In this document: positions 19,086 to 28,270 of the stretch, piece after piece
Position numbering within the stretch: position 1 is the first letter of the stretch
How the letters are laid out: every line of letters starts with the position of its first letter
The notes under the pieces: model-generated
The model's input: only the letters and a program-made list of their open reading frames with translations
The model's database searches: none
What the model was told of the DNA's origin: nothing
Made by a program: the position numbers and the translations under genes
DNA from: an uncultured Spirochaetales bacterium
GTDB taxonomy: Bacteria; Spirochaetota; Spirochaetia; Sphaerochaetales; Sphaerochaetaceae
NCBI GenBank assembly: GCA_949289305.1
Contig: CASENB010000023.1
Location: forward strand, 62,001 to 126,000
Direction: 5' to 3'
Length of the DNA: 64,000 bases

Positions 19086-19114
19086 TTATAAAAAAAGAAA
19101 TAATTACAAGTCAA
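19086..19114 (-). promoter_or_regulatory. Leftward sigma70-like promoter for the wbaP/cluster A operon
   Basis: On the minus strand TTGACT (19114-19109), a 17-nt spacer, then TTATAA (19091-19086); an overlapping TATAAG gives an 18-nt spacer. It sits eight bases inside the right inverted repeat and points toward the transferase, so inversion of the segment would point it at gmd. Confidence 0.55.
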
Positions 19115-19121
19115 ACTTCCG

Positions 19122-19144
19122 ATAGTCCGGCTTATCAGAAATAA
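19122..19144. repeat. Right 23-bp inverted repeat, immediately before gmd
   Basis: Reads ATAGTCCGGCTTATCAGAAA then TAA. Inverted copy of 18147-19169-side repeat at 18147-18169 (one mismatch). Together with three upstream bases the site forms an arm-spacer-arm dyad, TTCCGATA-N8-TATCAGAA (7 of 8 arm bases pair), as in tyrosine recombinase crossover sites. It ends 11 bp before the gmd ATG. Confidence 0.85.
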
Positions 19145-19155
19145 AAAGGGTAATT

Positions 19156-20244
19156 ATGAGAAGCGCATTAATAACAGGTATTACTGGGCAAGACGGGTCG
19201 TATTTAGCTGAATTCCTACTTGAGAAGGGATACGATGTTCATGGCATTGTAAGAAGAAGCAGTGTCGATTTTAGAGAGAGAATTACTCATCTTGAGGGGC
19301 AAGAGAGATTTCACCTTCATTATGGAGATCTGTCTGATTCTATGGGCTTGATTGGAATAATTTCAAAAGTTCAGCCAGATGAGATATATAATCTTGCAGC
19401 CCAAAGCCATGTTCAGGTGTCTTTTGATTCTCCTGAGTATACAGCTGATGTTGATGCAGTTGGAGTATTGAGAATTCTTGAGGCTGTAAGACTTTTAGGA
19501 TTAAAAGATAAGACTAGGATTTATCAAGCTTCTACTAGTGAACTATATGGAAGAGTTGAGGAAGTTCCACAGAACGAGAATACTCCATTTCATCCATATT
19601 CCCCTTATGCTGTAGCAAAGCAGTATGGATTTTGGATTGTAAAAGAATATAGGGAAGCATATAACATGTTCTGTGCAAACGGAATCCTTTTTAATCATGA
19701 ATCAGAAAGAAGAGGAGAGACGTTTGTAACAAGAAAAATAACTCTTGCAGCATCTCGCATTGCGCAAAATAAGCAGGATAAGTTAATTCTTGGAAATCTT
19801 TCTTCTCTACGTGACTGGGGATATGCAAAAGATTATGTAGAATGCATGTGGTTGATTCTTCAGAACGACAAACCAGATGATTACGTTATCGCAACAGGAG
19901 AACAGCATTCTGTAAGAGAATTCTGTCTCGAAGCGTTTAAATGCGTCGGTATTGATTTGGAATTTGTCGGAGAAGGAATAGATGAGAAAGGAATCGATAA
20001 GAAAACAGGAAAGGTCCTTATTGAAGTTTCTCCTGATTTTTATCGTCCTACAGATGTTGTTAATCTTCTTGGCGATCCAAGCAAAGCAAAAAAAGATCTT
20101 GGCTGGAACCCTACAAAAACAAGCTTTAAAGAACTTGTAAAGCTGATGGTTGAAAGCGATATGAAAAAAGTCGCATTGGAAAAACAGGGTGAAGGATTTC
20201 GCTTTAACTTAGAAGAATATCTTGAAAAAGGAATCGTCAAATGA
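19156..20244 (+). CDS. gmd: GDP-mannose 4,6-dehydratase
   Basis: 362 residues, the standard length. It converts GDP-D-mannose to GDP-4-keto-6-deoxymannose with NADP. Visible features are the Rossmann start [20 protein letters not shown], the NADP-binding IVRRSS, the catalytic Thr/Ser-Glu region STSELYG, and Tyr-x3-Lys in [11 protein letters not shown], plus [16 protein letters not shown], which is highly diagnostic of Gmd. An AAAAGGG ribosome site precedes the ATG. It begins cluster B and overlaps fcl by 4 bp (ATGA). Together with the two following genes it builds GDP-L-fucose from mannose-6-phosphate-derived GDP-mannose. Confidence 0.96.
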   Translation: MRSALITGITGQDGSYLAEFLLEKGYDVHGIVRRSSVDFRERITHLEGQERFHLHYGDLSDSMGLIGIISKVQPDEIYNLAAQSHVQVSFDSPEYTADVDAVGVLRILEAVRLLGLKDKTRIYQASTSELYGRVEEVPQNENTPFHPYSPYAVAKQYGFWIVKEYREAYNMFCANGILFNHESERRGETFVTRKITLAASRIAQNKQDKLILGNLSSLRDWGYAKDYVECMWLILQNDKPDDYVIATGEQHSVREFCLEAFKCVGIDLEFVGEGIDEKGIDKKTGKVLIEVSPDFYRPTDVVNLLGDPSKAKKDLGWNPTKTSFKELVKLMVESDMKKVALEKQGEGFRFNLEEYLEKGIVK

Positions 20245-21185
20245 TGGAAAAAAACGCAAAGATCTATGTTGCAGGACATAAAGGAATGGTTGGTTCTGCA
20301 ATTGTTAGAGAATTAAAAAAACAAGGATACGACAATGTAATAACGAGAAGTCATAAAGAACTTGATCTTACAAGACAGGATCAAGTAGAGGCTTTCTTTG
20401 AAATGGAAAAGCCTGATTATGTTTTTCTTGCAGCTGCAAAAGTAGGTGGAATTGTTGCAAATAATGAAGCTCCAGCAGATTTCATGTATGACAATATGAT
20501 CCTTGAGATGAATGTTATTCATTCTTCTTTTAAGAACAATGTAAAAAAATTAATGTTTTTAGGATCAAGTTGTATCTACCCTCGTCTTGCTCCTCAACCG
20601 ATAAAAGAAGAATATCTTTTAAGCGGAAAACTTGAGGAGACAAACGAAGCTTACGCCCTTGCGAAAATTAGTGGGCTTAAGTATTGCGAATATTTAAACA
20701 GACAGTATAAAACAGACTATATTTCTGTTATGCCTACCAACCTTTATGGTCCTAATGATAACTATCATCCGACCCACAGCCACGTGCTTCCTGCACTAAT
20801 CAGGCGTTTCCATGAAGCAAAAATAGAAAACAAACCATATGTAACTTGCTGGGGGACAGGAAAACCTCTCAGGGAGTTTTTATATGTCGATGATTTAGCA
20901 AATGCATGCGTATTTTTAATGAATACATATAGCGGTAATGAGACTGTTAACCTTGGAACTGGAGTTGAAATTACAATAAAAGAGCTTACAGAACTTGTTG
21001 CAAAAGTAATAGGGTATGAAGGCGAAATCAGATGGGACAGTACAAAGCCTGATGGAACTCCAAGAAAACTACTTGACGTGTCTAAATTAGAATCTCTTGG
21101 ATGGCATTATAAAACTGATCTTGAAGAAGGAATCAGACTCTCTTATCATGATTTCTTAACAAACCCTATGAGAGCTGAGAGGTAA
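20241..21185 (+). CDS. fcl: GDP-L-fucose synthase
   Basis: 314 residues. It epimerises and reduces GDP-4-keto-6-deoxymannose to GDP-L-fucose using NADPH. Motifs: [37 protein letters not shown] (catalytic Ser/Cys block), and Tyr-x3-Lys as [14 protein letters not shown]. The central [14 protein letters not shown] is characteristic. It overlaps gmd by 4 bp and is followed two bases later by the manC GTG, so all three are translationally linked. Confidence 0.96.
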   Translation: MMEKNAKIYVAGHKGMVGSAIVRELKKQGYDNVITRSHKELDLTRQDQVEAFFEMEKPDYVFLAAAKVGGIVANNEAPADFMYDNMILEMNVIHSSFKNNVKKLMFLGSSCIYPRLAPQPIKEEYLLSGKLEETNEAYALAKISGLKYCEYLNRQYKTDYISVMPTNLYGPNDNYHPTHSHVLPALIRRFHEAKIENKPYVTCWGTGKPLREFLYVDDLANACVFLMNTYSGNETVNLGTGVEITIKELTELVAKVIGYEGEIRWDSTKPDGTPRKLLDVSKLESLGWHYKTDLEEGIRLSYHDFLTNPMRAER

Positions 21186-21187
21186 GC

Positions 21188-22483
21188 GTGAATATTATAC
21201 TTTTGTCTGGAGGGTCCGGAAAAAGACTCTGGCCGCTATCAAATGATGTAAGAAGCAAGCAGTTTATTCGTATGCTTAAAGGAGATAGTGGTTATGAATC
21301 GATGCTTCAAAGAGTGTACGGCCAGATAAAAAAGGAAGATAAAGACGGAAACATCGTTATTGCAACATCTAAGACGCAAGTAAGCGCAATTCATAATCAT
21401 TTAGGAGATGATGTTGCAATATGTACTGAGCCTGAGAGAAGAAATACATATCCTGCGATTGCTTTAGCTACATATTACATAAAAGAAAAGAAAAACTTAA
21501 AAGAAGATGACGTAGTAATAGTATGCCCTGTAGATCCATATGTTGAAAGTGATTATTTCCAACGTCTTAAAGCTCTTGATAGAACAGCAATAGAAGGAAA
21601 ATATAATATTACGCTTATGGGCGTAGAGCCTACAGAGGCATCAGAAAAGTTTGGATATATAATCCCTGTTGATAATAAGGAAGTATCTAAAGTTGCATCG
21701 TTTAAAGAAAAACCAAGCAAGGAAAAAGCTGAAGAGTACATAAAGCAGGGAGGGCTTTGGAACTGCGGCGTATTTGCTTTTAAAGTGGGGTATTTGTTAA
21801 ATAAACTTCCATATGTCTCTTTCGATGATATTTATAATAATTATGACAATTTAAAAAAGACTTCTTTTGATTATGAGGTTGTTGAAAAAGAAGAGAATAT
21901 CGGACTTGTCAGATTTCGTGGAACGTGGAAGGATATTGGGACATGGAATGCCTTAACAGATGTGATGGCAGAAAATACGATTGGAAATGTCACGCTAGAT
22001 GAGAAAACAGAAAACACGCATGTAATAAATGAACTTAATATGCCGCTTTTGTGCATGGGATTAAAAGACATCGTTGTTGCTGCATCTACAGATGGGATCT
22101 TAGTAAGCACGAAAGAAGAAAGCCAATACATAAAAGAATATGCAGAAAAAATTGCCACGAGTGCAATGTTTGCTGAAAAAAGCTGGGGAAGCTTTACAAT
22201 AATAGATGCAGGAAAAGAATGTTTAACAATTAAGATAAAATTACTTCCTAACCATAGCTTGAAATATCACAGCCATGAAAGAAGGGATGAGGTATGGACA
22301 GTTCTTAGCGGGGAGGGGGAAGTATTATTAGATGGTACACGTTTTAAGGTATCCAGAGGTGATACGATAAAGATACCCAAAAAGGCAAAACATACTATCA
22401 AAGCGTTAGAAGCATTAGAAGTGATTGAAGTCCAAATTGGAAAAGACATAATAATTGCAGACAAAATCATTTGGAAAGAATAA
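21188..22483 (+). CDS. manC: Mannose-1-phosphate guanylyltransferase with C-terminal cupin (mannose-6-phosphate isomerase type)
   Basis: 431 residues, GTG start two bases after the fcl stop. The N-terminal nucleotidyltransferase motif is LSGGSGKRLWPLS at residues 6-18, followed by CPVDPYVES, GYIIPV, FKEKPSKEKA and WNCGVFAF. The C-terminal domain shows AEKSWGSFTIID and the cupin KYHSHERRDEVWTVLSGEG. It makes GDP-mannose for gmd. The C-terminal isomerase domain is complete by length, so the enzyme may be bifunctional. Confidence 0.93.
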   Translation: MNIILLSGGSGKRLWPLSNDVRSKQFIRMLKGDSGYESMLQRVYGQIKKEDKDGNIVIATSKTQVSAIHNHLGDDVAICTEPERRNTYPAIALATYYIKEKKNLKEDDVVIVCPVDPYVESDYFQRLKALDRTAIEGKYNITLMGVEPTEASEKFGYIIPVDNKEVSKVASFKEKPSKEKAEEYIKQGGLWNCGVFAFKVGYLLNKLPYVSFDDIYNNYDNLKKTSFDYEVVEKEENIGLVRFRGTWKDIGTWNALTDVMAENTIGNVTLDEKTENTHVINELNMPLLCMGLKDIVVAASTDGILVSTKEESQYIKEYAEKIATSAMFAEKSWGSFTIIDAGKECLTIKIKLLPNHSLKYHSHERRDEVWTVLSGEGEVLLDGTRFKVSRGDTIKIPKKAKHTIKALEALEVIEVQIGKDIIIADKIIWKE

Positions 22484-22556
22484 AAAAGCAATAATATTAA
22501 TGATATTTTGGCAAGAAATTGTTTCTTTTAGCGATAAAACAATTTATAAATAATTA

Positions 22557-23372
22557 ATGGCAGAGTTTAAATTTCAATATAAAGATGCAGTTCTTGCTTT
22601 GGGTTTTAGAAGTCCAAATTGGACTTTCAAATGGGTTGCAAGCGGTGTGCTTCTAAAACAAAAAGATGAAAAAGGTATTTATAATTTATATATTGCAACA
22701 GTGTTGACTCATTTAAGAATGAGAAAACTTGTGATTGCATTTAAAGATTTCATTAAGCCAGACAGACTCATTTTTGATACTGAAGTAATGCATTACTACA
22801 GTGAAATAGGTCTAAAAGAGCATGATCTGGCTGTCTATAAACTTAAAAATACCACATATATTGATGATGGTATTATCGATAGGGCAATAGACATAGATGA
22901 TGAAGATGAGAGCTTAGCTCTTGATGAGAAACATAAAGGGCTAGCATGTTTTTCTTTAGGATTTCGTCGAGGATACAATTTTGATCCGCTTAGCATAATG
23001 TACAGAACATATGGCGAAATCTATGACAAGGCTAGAAGAGGATACTTTCTGATGAATCCTCAGTATTACACTGAAGATACATCAGGATCTCCTGTATTTA
23101 CACTTGATCAGAAGTTCATTGGGATAATGAATAAGACAGGAATGGTTGATAACCGTCCTTATATTTATCCTATCGGAATGATAAAGCATTTGATAAATGC
23201 AGAAGAGGAAAGGGAAAGGGCGATAACAATTCTTATTGAAATAAAAAAGATTGCAGAAGAGCAAAAAGCAAGGATTCTATCAAAAGAAGAAGACGATGCA
23301 TTAAATGAATACGGTCTTGAAGATTTTGTAGATTATGATGACATTGTCGATTTAGACAACTTGGAACGATAG
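22557..23372 (+). CDS. Trypsin-like serine protease-fold protein, cytoplasmic, function unknown
   Basis: 271 residues with no signal peptide or membrane segment. Three blocks match the trypsin/HtrA fold in the right order and spacing: YIATVLTHL with His52, EHDLAVYKL with Asp90, and EDTSGSPVF with Ser176. The C-terminal 60 residues are charged and probably helical (EEERERAITILIEIKKIAEE). Such stand-alone S1-like proteins are found as hypothetical genes in many bacteria. Its position between manC and a glycosyltransferase, with gaps on both sides and no clear ribosome site, is odd, so it may be an insertion rather than a pathway gene. Confidence 0.6.
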   Translation: MAEFKFQYKDAVLALGFRSPNWTFKWVASGVLLKQKDEKGIYNLYIATVLTHLRMRKLVIAFKDFIKPDRLIFDTEVMHYYSEIGLKEHDLAVYKLKNTTYIDDGIIDRAIDIDDEDESLALDEKHKGLACFSLGFRRGYNFDPLSIMYRTYGEIYDKARRGYFLMNPQYYTEDTSGSPVFTLDQKFIGIMNKTGMVDNRPYIYPIGMIKHLINAEEERERAITILIEIKKIAEEQKARILSKEEDDALNEYGLEDFVDYDDIVDLDNLER

Positions 23373-23438
23373 TAAAAATGTATATAACGGCTCTTCTGTC
23401 AACTACGGAAAGGGAGATGGAAGGCATAACGAAGTTAA

Positions 23439-24683
23439 ATGGACAGGAAGCACATACTTGTATTCGCGCACTACTACACACCCGACGTGGCATCCACGGG
23501 ACAGATACTCGCAGAACTTGCAGAAGGGCTTGAGAGCGACTTCGACGTCACAGTGGTCTGCACCGTCCCGTCATACACGGGCAAGATAGATCCGTCGTAT
23601 AAGGAAAAGAGGTACTATAGGGAGGAGATTAACGGCGTGTCCATCATAAGGGTGCGCGTTCCCGAGTTCAGCAAGAGCGACAAGAAGAGCAGGATAAAAA
23701 ACATAGTCTGCTACTTCTTCAGGGCTTTGAATGCGGCGAGGAAGACGAAGAATGTTGATATCGTCTTCTCAATATCGCAGCCTCCAATCCTCGGAGGGCT
23801 TCTCGGCTCCATAGCAAAGGCGTTGAAAAGAGCGAAGTTCGTATACAACATACAGGACTACAATCCAGAGCAGACCATAGCAGTCTCGTACAGCAGGAAC
23901 AAAACCGTTTTGAAGCTCATGATGGCGTTGGACAAGCATTCATGCAGGAGAGCAGACCTCGTAATAACCGTAGGGCGAGATCTTGTGGAGACTATGAACA
24001 AGAGGTTCGAAGGCAAGAAAGTTCCAAAAACCGTCATGATAAACAACTGGATAGATGAGAAGGAGATAAGTCCGCTTGATAAGGATGAAGAACACGTAAT
24101 TGCCTTCAAAGAAAGATATGGACTTCTAAATAAAAGAGTATTCATGTACTCGGGAAATATCGGGCTATATTACGACCTTGAAAACATACTAAAGACCATT
24201 TCTACGTTTAAAGATAATGACGAAGTGGCATTTGCATTCGTAGGAGAAGGATCTGTTCTCGAAAAGCTCAAGAGATATAAGGAAGAGAACGATCTGGAAA
24301 ACATTGTATTCATCCCCTACCAGGACAAGAAAGATTTGGTATACAGCTTGAATGCCGCTGACGTCCATTTCTGCGTGAATGCGAAAGGGATAAAGGGGGT
24401 GTCCGTTCCGTCGAAGGTGTACGGGATAATGGCTGCGCAGAAGCCTGTGCTTGCGGTCTTGGAGGAAAGATCAGAGGCGAGGCTTCTAATAGAGGATACC
24501 GGATGCGGAATAGTAGCAGATCCCGAAGACTACGAGGGCATAAGAATGGCGATAGAGTCGTTCATCGTCAAGACGGATGAGGAACTCGCAGAAATGGGAA
24601 GGCGTGGTAGGGAGTACCTGGAGAAGTGCCTTACAAAAGACATATCCATAGACAAGTACAGGACGGCATTAGAAAGTTTGTAA
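23439..24683 (+). CDS. Family 4 glycosyltransferase, WbuB-like
   Basis: 414 residues. N-terminal ILVFAHYYTPDVASTGQILA and VTVVCTVPSYTGKI, then FSISQPPILGGLLGSIA and YNIQDYNPEQTIAV are the pattern of WbuB-type transferases (L-fucosamine or related deoxyamino-sugar transfer). C-terminal donor domain: VFMYSGNIGLYYDLENIL, FVGEGSVLEKL, VPSKVYGIMAAQKPVL. The base composition is visibly GC-richer than both neighbours, with many GAC, AAG, AGG and GCG codons, which suggests a different origin from the rest of the cluster. The downstream half of the gene keeps this bias up to the stop. Confidence 0.85.
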   Translation: MDRKHILVFAHYYTPDVASTGQILAELAEGLESDFDVTVVCTVPSYTGKIDPSYKEKRYYREEINGVSIIRVRVPEFSKSDKKSRIKNIVCYFFRALNAARKTKNVDIVFSISQPPILGGLLGSIAKALKRAKFVYNIQDYNPEQTIAVSYSRNKTVLKLMMALDKHSCRRADLVITVGRDLVETMNKRFEGKKVPKTVMINNWIDEKEISPLDKDEEHVIAFKERYGLLNKRVFMYSGNIGLYYDLENILKTISTFKDNDEVAFAFVGEGSVLEKLKRYKEENDLENIVFIPYQDKKDLVYSLNAADVHFCVNAKGIKGVSVPSKVYGIMAAQKPVLAVLEERSEARLLIEDTGCGIVADPEDYEGIRMAIESFIVKTDEELAEMGRRGREYLEKCLTKDISIDKYRTALESL

Positions 24684-24748
24684 GATTAAACATGATGTAG
24701 TTTTAATTGGAACAACGAAATTATTTCTGATGCTTGAAAAGATACATA

Positions 24749-25951
24749 ATGAAGGTTATTCAAATTAATACATTCCCTAATAAAGCGACAGGGAATATTA
24801 TGATGAACATCCATAATTATCTATTGAAAGAAGGTCACGAGTCTTATGTTGTGTGGGGACGGGGGCGTCCTGCACAAAATAAATTTGAAATTTCTATAGG
24901 TAATAGAATAAATGCGTATTCTCATGTGATATATACTCGTATTACAGATAAAACAGGATTTGCATCATCTCATGTTACAAAGAAACTTTTAAAAAAAATT
25001 GATGATATTAAGCCAGATGTAATACATCTGCATAATATTCATGGATACTATATCAATATTAAGTTGCTATTTAACTATATAAAAGAAAAAAATATAAAAG
25101 TTGTATGGACCCTTCATGATTGTTGGCCAATCACAGGCCATTGCGCATATTTTGATATGGTAAATTGTGATAAATGGAAAAAAGGGTGTTACAAGTGTGT
25201 TCAAAAAAACATATATCCGGCGTCATTCTTTAACGATAATTCGAAATGGAATTATAGACAAAAAAAAGAATTATTTAATAATTGTGATATTACTTTGGTA
25301 ACTCCGAGCAAATGGCTAAAAGATATTGTTTCACAGTCATTTCTCAAAAATTATCCTATTAATGTTATTCATAATGGTGTAGATACAAACGTTTTTAGGC
25401 CTGTAAAATCAAATTTTAAAGAAACCCATAATGTTTTGTATAAATATATGGTTCTTGGAGTTGCAAGTGAATGGACCGAACGAAAAGGTCTGAAAGATTT
25501 TATTATTTTAAATGAAAAATTAAACAAAGTTTCAGATAAATTTCAAATTGTATTGGTTGGGTTAACGAAGGCACAAATAAAAGACATTCCTTCTTCTATT
25601 TTAGGTTTTCCAAGAACTAATAGTTTGAGAGAACTTGCAGAAATTTATTCTGCCGCCGATATCTATTTTAACCCAACTTATGAAGATAATTTTCCAACCA
25701 CTAATCTAGAGTCTATTGCTTGTGGTACTCCTGTATTGACTTATGATACTGGAGGAAGCCCAGAAACGGTTCTTGGCGTTAAGTCTTATATAGTAGCTAA
25801 AGGTGATATTGAGGCTTGTTTAAAAATATTATTAAGAGAACATAATGTTGAGAAAAAAGAACAGCTAGAGAGAAAAGATATGCTATGTGCAATGATTTCA
25901 TCTTATCTGGAGTTGTACTCTCGTATTTTGAATGGGAACGAAAATGATTAA
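24749..25951 (+). CDS. Family 4 glycosyltransferase, colanic-acid WcaC-like
   Basis: About 400 residues from the ATG at 24749 (a TTG 15 bp upstream is also in frame). Start KVIQINTFPNKATGNIMMNI, then VIHLHNIHGYYINIKLL, VWTLHDCWPITGHCAYF and a Cys-rich stretch GCYKC; these are shared by WcaC-like transferases. C-terminal domain: VLGVASEWTERKGLKDF, ADIYFNPTYEDNFPTTNLES (Ex7E), GTPVLTYDTGGSPE. The AT-rich composition resumes here after the GC-rich gene upstream. It overlaps the PPT gene by 8 bp. Confidence 0.86.
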   Translation: MKVIQINTFPNKATGNIMMNIHNYLLKEGHESYVVWGRGRPAQNKFEISIGNRINAYSHVIYTRITDKTGFASSHVTKKLLKKIDDIKPDVIHLHNIHGYYINIKLLFNYIKEKNIKVVWTLHDCWPITGHCAYFDMVNCDKWKKGCYKCVQKNIYPASFFNDNSKWNYRQKKELFNNCDITLVTPSKWLKDIVSQSFLKNYPINVIHNGVDTNVFRPVKSNFKETHNVLYKYMVLGVASEWTERKGLKDFIILNEKLNKVSDKFQIVLVGLTKAQIKDIPSSILGFPRTNSLRELAEIYSAADIYFNPTYEDNFPTTNLESIACGTPVLTYDTGGSPETVLGVKSYIVAKGDIEACLKILLREHNVEKKEQLERKDMLCAMISSYLELYSRILNGNEND

Positions 25952-27071
25952 TAAACTTGAAATTATTACTTTTCATAGAGCTTTAAGTTATGGGGCAAGT
26001 TTTCAAACATATGCATTGCAAGAATATATAAAATTTTTGTCTAATGCAGATGTTGAAATTATTGACTACATTCCAAAACGATTTACAACACCATATCTTA
26101 TCTTGCATCAGCCATCAGTATCTTCTTTGTTTAAAAGACTTATTCGTTTAATACCTTTTTTTTTGTGTAAGAGTACAGAAGTTTTATTAAGAAATAGATT
26201 TAATAGAAAATATCTTAATCTAACAAAAAAAGTTTTTAAGTCTGAAGATGAATTAAGTACGTATAATTTTAACTCCAATTTTTTTATAACAGGTAGCGAC
26301 CAAGTTTGGAATTTGTCTCTTGATGAACTTGATTATATTAAGCCGTATTTTTTAAGCTTTACAAAAGATAAGGATATTAGAATTTCGTATTCTGCTAGTT
26401 TTGGGAGCTCTAAACTAGCAAATATCTCAACATCTGATAATATTATTAAAGATCTACTCAATAGATATCATAAAATATCTGTGAGAGAGGATAGTTCTGT
26501 AGATTTGTTAAAGAACATAGGGATAAATTCTATTCAAGTATTAGATCCAACTTTTTTATTAACAAAATTTGACTGGGGAAAATTGGCAGGCAAGAGGAAA
26601 ATAAAAAATAATTATATTTTTATATATGGTTTATACCGTAACAAGTGTTTATATAAGTTAGCTCATAAAATAGCACAAAAAAGAAATTTAAAAATAGTTA
26701 ATCTTGCTAATAGTTATGATTTTTGCAAAGGAGCAAAGAATAAAATCGTTGTTAGTCACGAAGATTTATTAAATTATATATCTAACGCCGATTATGTTAT
26801 TACTGATTCGTTCCATGGCGCAGCATTATCTTTAAATATGAATCGTCAATTATTTTTGTTTCCTTCTCCCAGATCTAATGAGCGGATAAAAAGTCTTGTT
26901 AGATTATTCAATATAGAATATCGATTCATTGAAGATTATAAACTTCTAAATGAAGTTAATAATTGGGAAGTTGAAATGGATTACGCAAAAATAAATTCTA
27001 TTTTGGAAAAGGAACGCCAGAAAGCAAGGTTTTTTTTACAAGAAACGATCAGTTCCGAGGAATTATCATGA
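25944..27071 (+). CDS. Polysaccharide pyruvyl transferase family protein
   Basis: About 375 residues from the ATG at 25944; another in-frame ATG lies four codons upstream. Family blocks: ITFHRALSYGASFQTYALQE, FITGSDQVWNL, SYSASFGSSKL, ISVREDSSVDLLKNIG, and VITDSFHGAALSLNMNRQ. It overlaps the upstream glycosyltransferase by 8 bp and the downstream Fd-FrhB gene by 4 bp (ATGA), so it is tightly coupled to the latter, as in cluster A. Confidence 0.86.
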   Translation: MINKLEIITFHRALSYGASFQTYALQEYIKFLSNADVEIIDYIPKRFTTPYLILHQPSVSSLFKRLIRLIPFFLCKSTEVLLRNRFNRKYLNLTKKVFKSEDELSTYNFNSNFFITGSDQVWNLSLDELDYIKPYFLSFTKDKDIRISYSASFGSSKLANISTSDNIIKDLLNRYHKISVREDSSVDLLKNIGINSIQVLDPTFLLTKFDWGKLAGKRKIKNNYIFIYGLYRNKCLYKLAHKIAQKRNLKIVNLANSYDFCKGAKNKIVVSHEDLLNYISNADYVITDSFHGAALSLNMNRQLFLFPSPRSNERIKSLVRLFNIEYRFIEDYKLLNEVNNWEVEMDYAKINSILEKERQKARFFLQETISSEELS

Positions 27072-28270
27072 ATAGTGTATGTGATTCAACTATTTGTATG
27101 GCATGTATGGCTTGTGTTAACGCTTGTCCTCATGATGCTATCAATGTTATTGATAAGATGAAATCTTATGAGGCACAAATAGATACAAATAAATGTGTTA
27201 ATTGTGGCATATGCAAAAATGTTTGTCCTGCTCTAAATGAGATAGAATGTCATTCTCCAAAGATGTGGTATCAAGGATGGGCTTTGAGTGAAAAAATCAG
27301 AAGTAATTCTTCTTCTGGAGGATTGGCTACAGCTATTGCTACAAGTTTTATAGAAAACGGCGGATGCGTTTGTAGTTGTAAATTTGAAAAAGGAGAATTT
27401 GTTTTCGATATAGTTGACGATTTAAAAAAATTAAATAATTTTGTTGGCTCTAAATATGTAAAAAGTAATCCTAAACTAATATATAGAGAAATTAAAAAGT
27501 TATTAAAAGAAAACCGAGATGTATTAATGATAGCATTGCCTTGTCAAATTGCAGCATTGAAAAACTACTTGCCAACAGCATTAAAAGATAAATTATATAC
27601 TATAGATTTGATTTGTCATGGAACGCCTTCTCAAAAAAACTTAAATAAATTTTTGGAGCAGTATAATCTGTCTTTGAATGTAATTCAAAATATAAAATTT
27701 AGAGTTAAAGAAAATTTTAGATTGGCATATGGAGAAAAAACATTTGCACCAAAATATTCTTTAGATAGTTATACTCTGGCTTTTTTGAATTCCGCAAATT
27801 ATGTAGAAAGTTGTTATAATTGCAAATTTGCAAAATTAGATAGGGACTCTGATCTTACTATCGGTGATTCATGGGGCTCTAATTTAGATAACAAAGAAAA
27901 AGAGAAAGGAATATCACTGGTCTTAATCAATACAGAAAGAGGTGATAAATTATTAAAACAATCGAAGCTGTATTTATTTGATGTGAATATAGAAACAGCT
28001 ATAGCAAATAATTCTCAACTTAACCATCCATCCATTAAACCTAAGTTTTATAATAAGTTTTTTTCTTTGCTTAATGATAACAAATATGACAAAGCAGTTT
28101 CTAAAGTATTACCTGTAAAATACTTCAAGCAAAAAGTAAAGCCAATATTAAGAAAAATAAAAACATCTAAAATGAATAATTACAACGGTTTTTTAGGTAG
28201 CATTGGGGGGGGGTATATACCCATGGTAGTTGTGAGCGAGAGTCAAGATGAAAATACTTTTTACAACTAA
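27068..28270 (+). CDS. Ferredoxin-FrhB fusion flavoprotein with a poly-G tract near the 3' end
   Basis: 400 residues. Ferredoxin domain Cys10/13/16/20 and Cys43/46/49/53. FrhB domains: SSSGGLATAIA, FVGSKYVKSN, ALPCQIAALK, LICHGTPSQKN, ESCYNCKFAK and DLTIGDSWGS. A nine-G run encodes SIGGGYIP near residue 380, followed by the last 15-20 residues. The present frame overlaps the next gene by 23 bp. With 10 G the frame would end in a TGA overlapping the next ATG; with 8 G it would end at a TAG about 20 bp before it. Tract length therefore sets how the next gene is coupled. Confidence 0.8.
   Translation: MNSVCDSTICMACMACVNACPHDAINVIDKMKSYEAQIDTNKCVNCGICKNVCPALNEIECHSPKMWYQGWALSEKIRSNSSSGGLATAIATSFIENGGCVCSCKFEKGEFVFDIVDDLKKLNNFVGSKYVKSNPKLIYREIKKLLKENRDVLMIALPCQIAALKNYLPTALKDKLYTIDLICHGTPSQKNLNKFLEQYNLSLNVIQNIKFRVKENFRLAYGEKTFAPKYSLDSYTLAFLNSANYVESCYNCKFAKLDRDSDLTIGDSWGSNLDNKEKEKGISLVLINTERGDKLLKQSKLYLFDVNIETAIANNSQLNHPSIKPKFYNKFFSLLNDNKYDKAVSKVLPVKYFKQKVKPILRKIKTSKMNNYNGFLGSIGGGYIPMVVVSESQDENTFYN
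28205..28213 (+). repeat. Poly-G tract (9 G) in FrhB-like gene of cluster B
   Basis: Nine G followed by TATATA, in frame at this length, 35 bp before the start of the next gene. Confidence 0.9.

Larger units (their letters stand above)
18804..19121. other. Intergenic control region inside the inverted-repeat segment
   Basis: About 320 bp without a gene, between the divergent wbaP-like and gmd genes. It holds a leftward sigma70-like promoter near its right edge and a perfect 14-bp palindrome. I could not find an equally good rightward promoter in front of gmd. The wbaP leader would be about 270 nt long. Confidence 0.6.
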
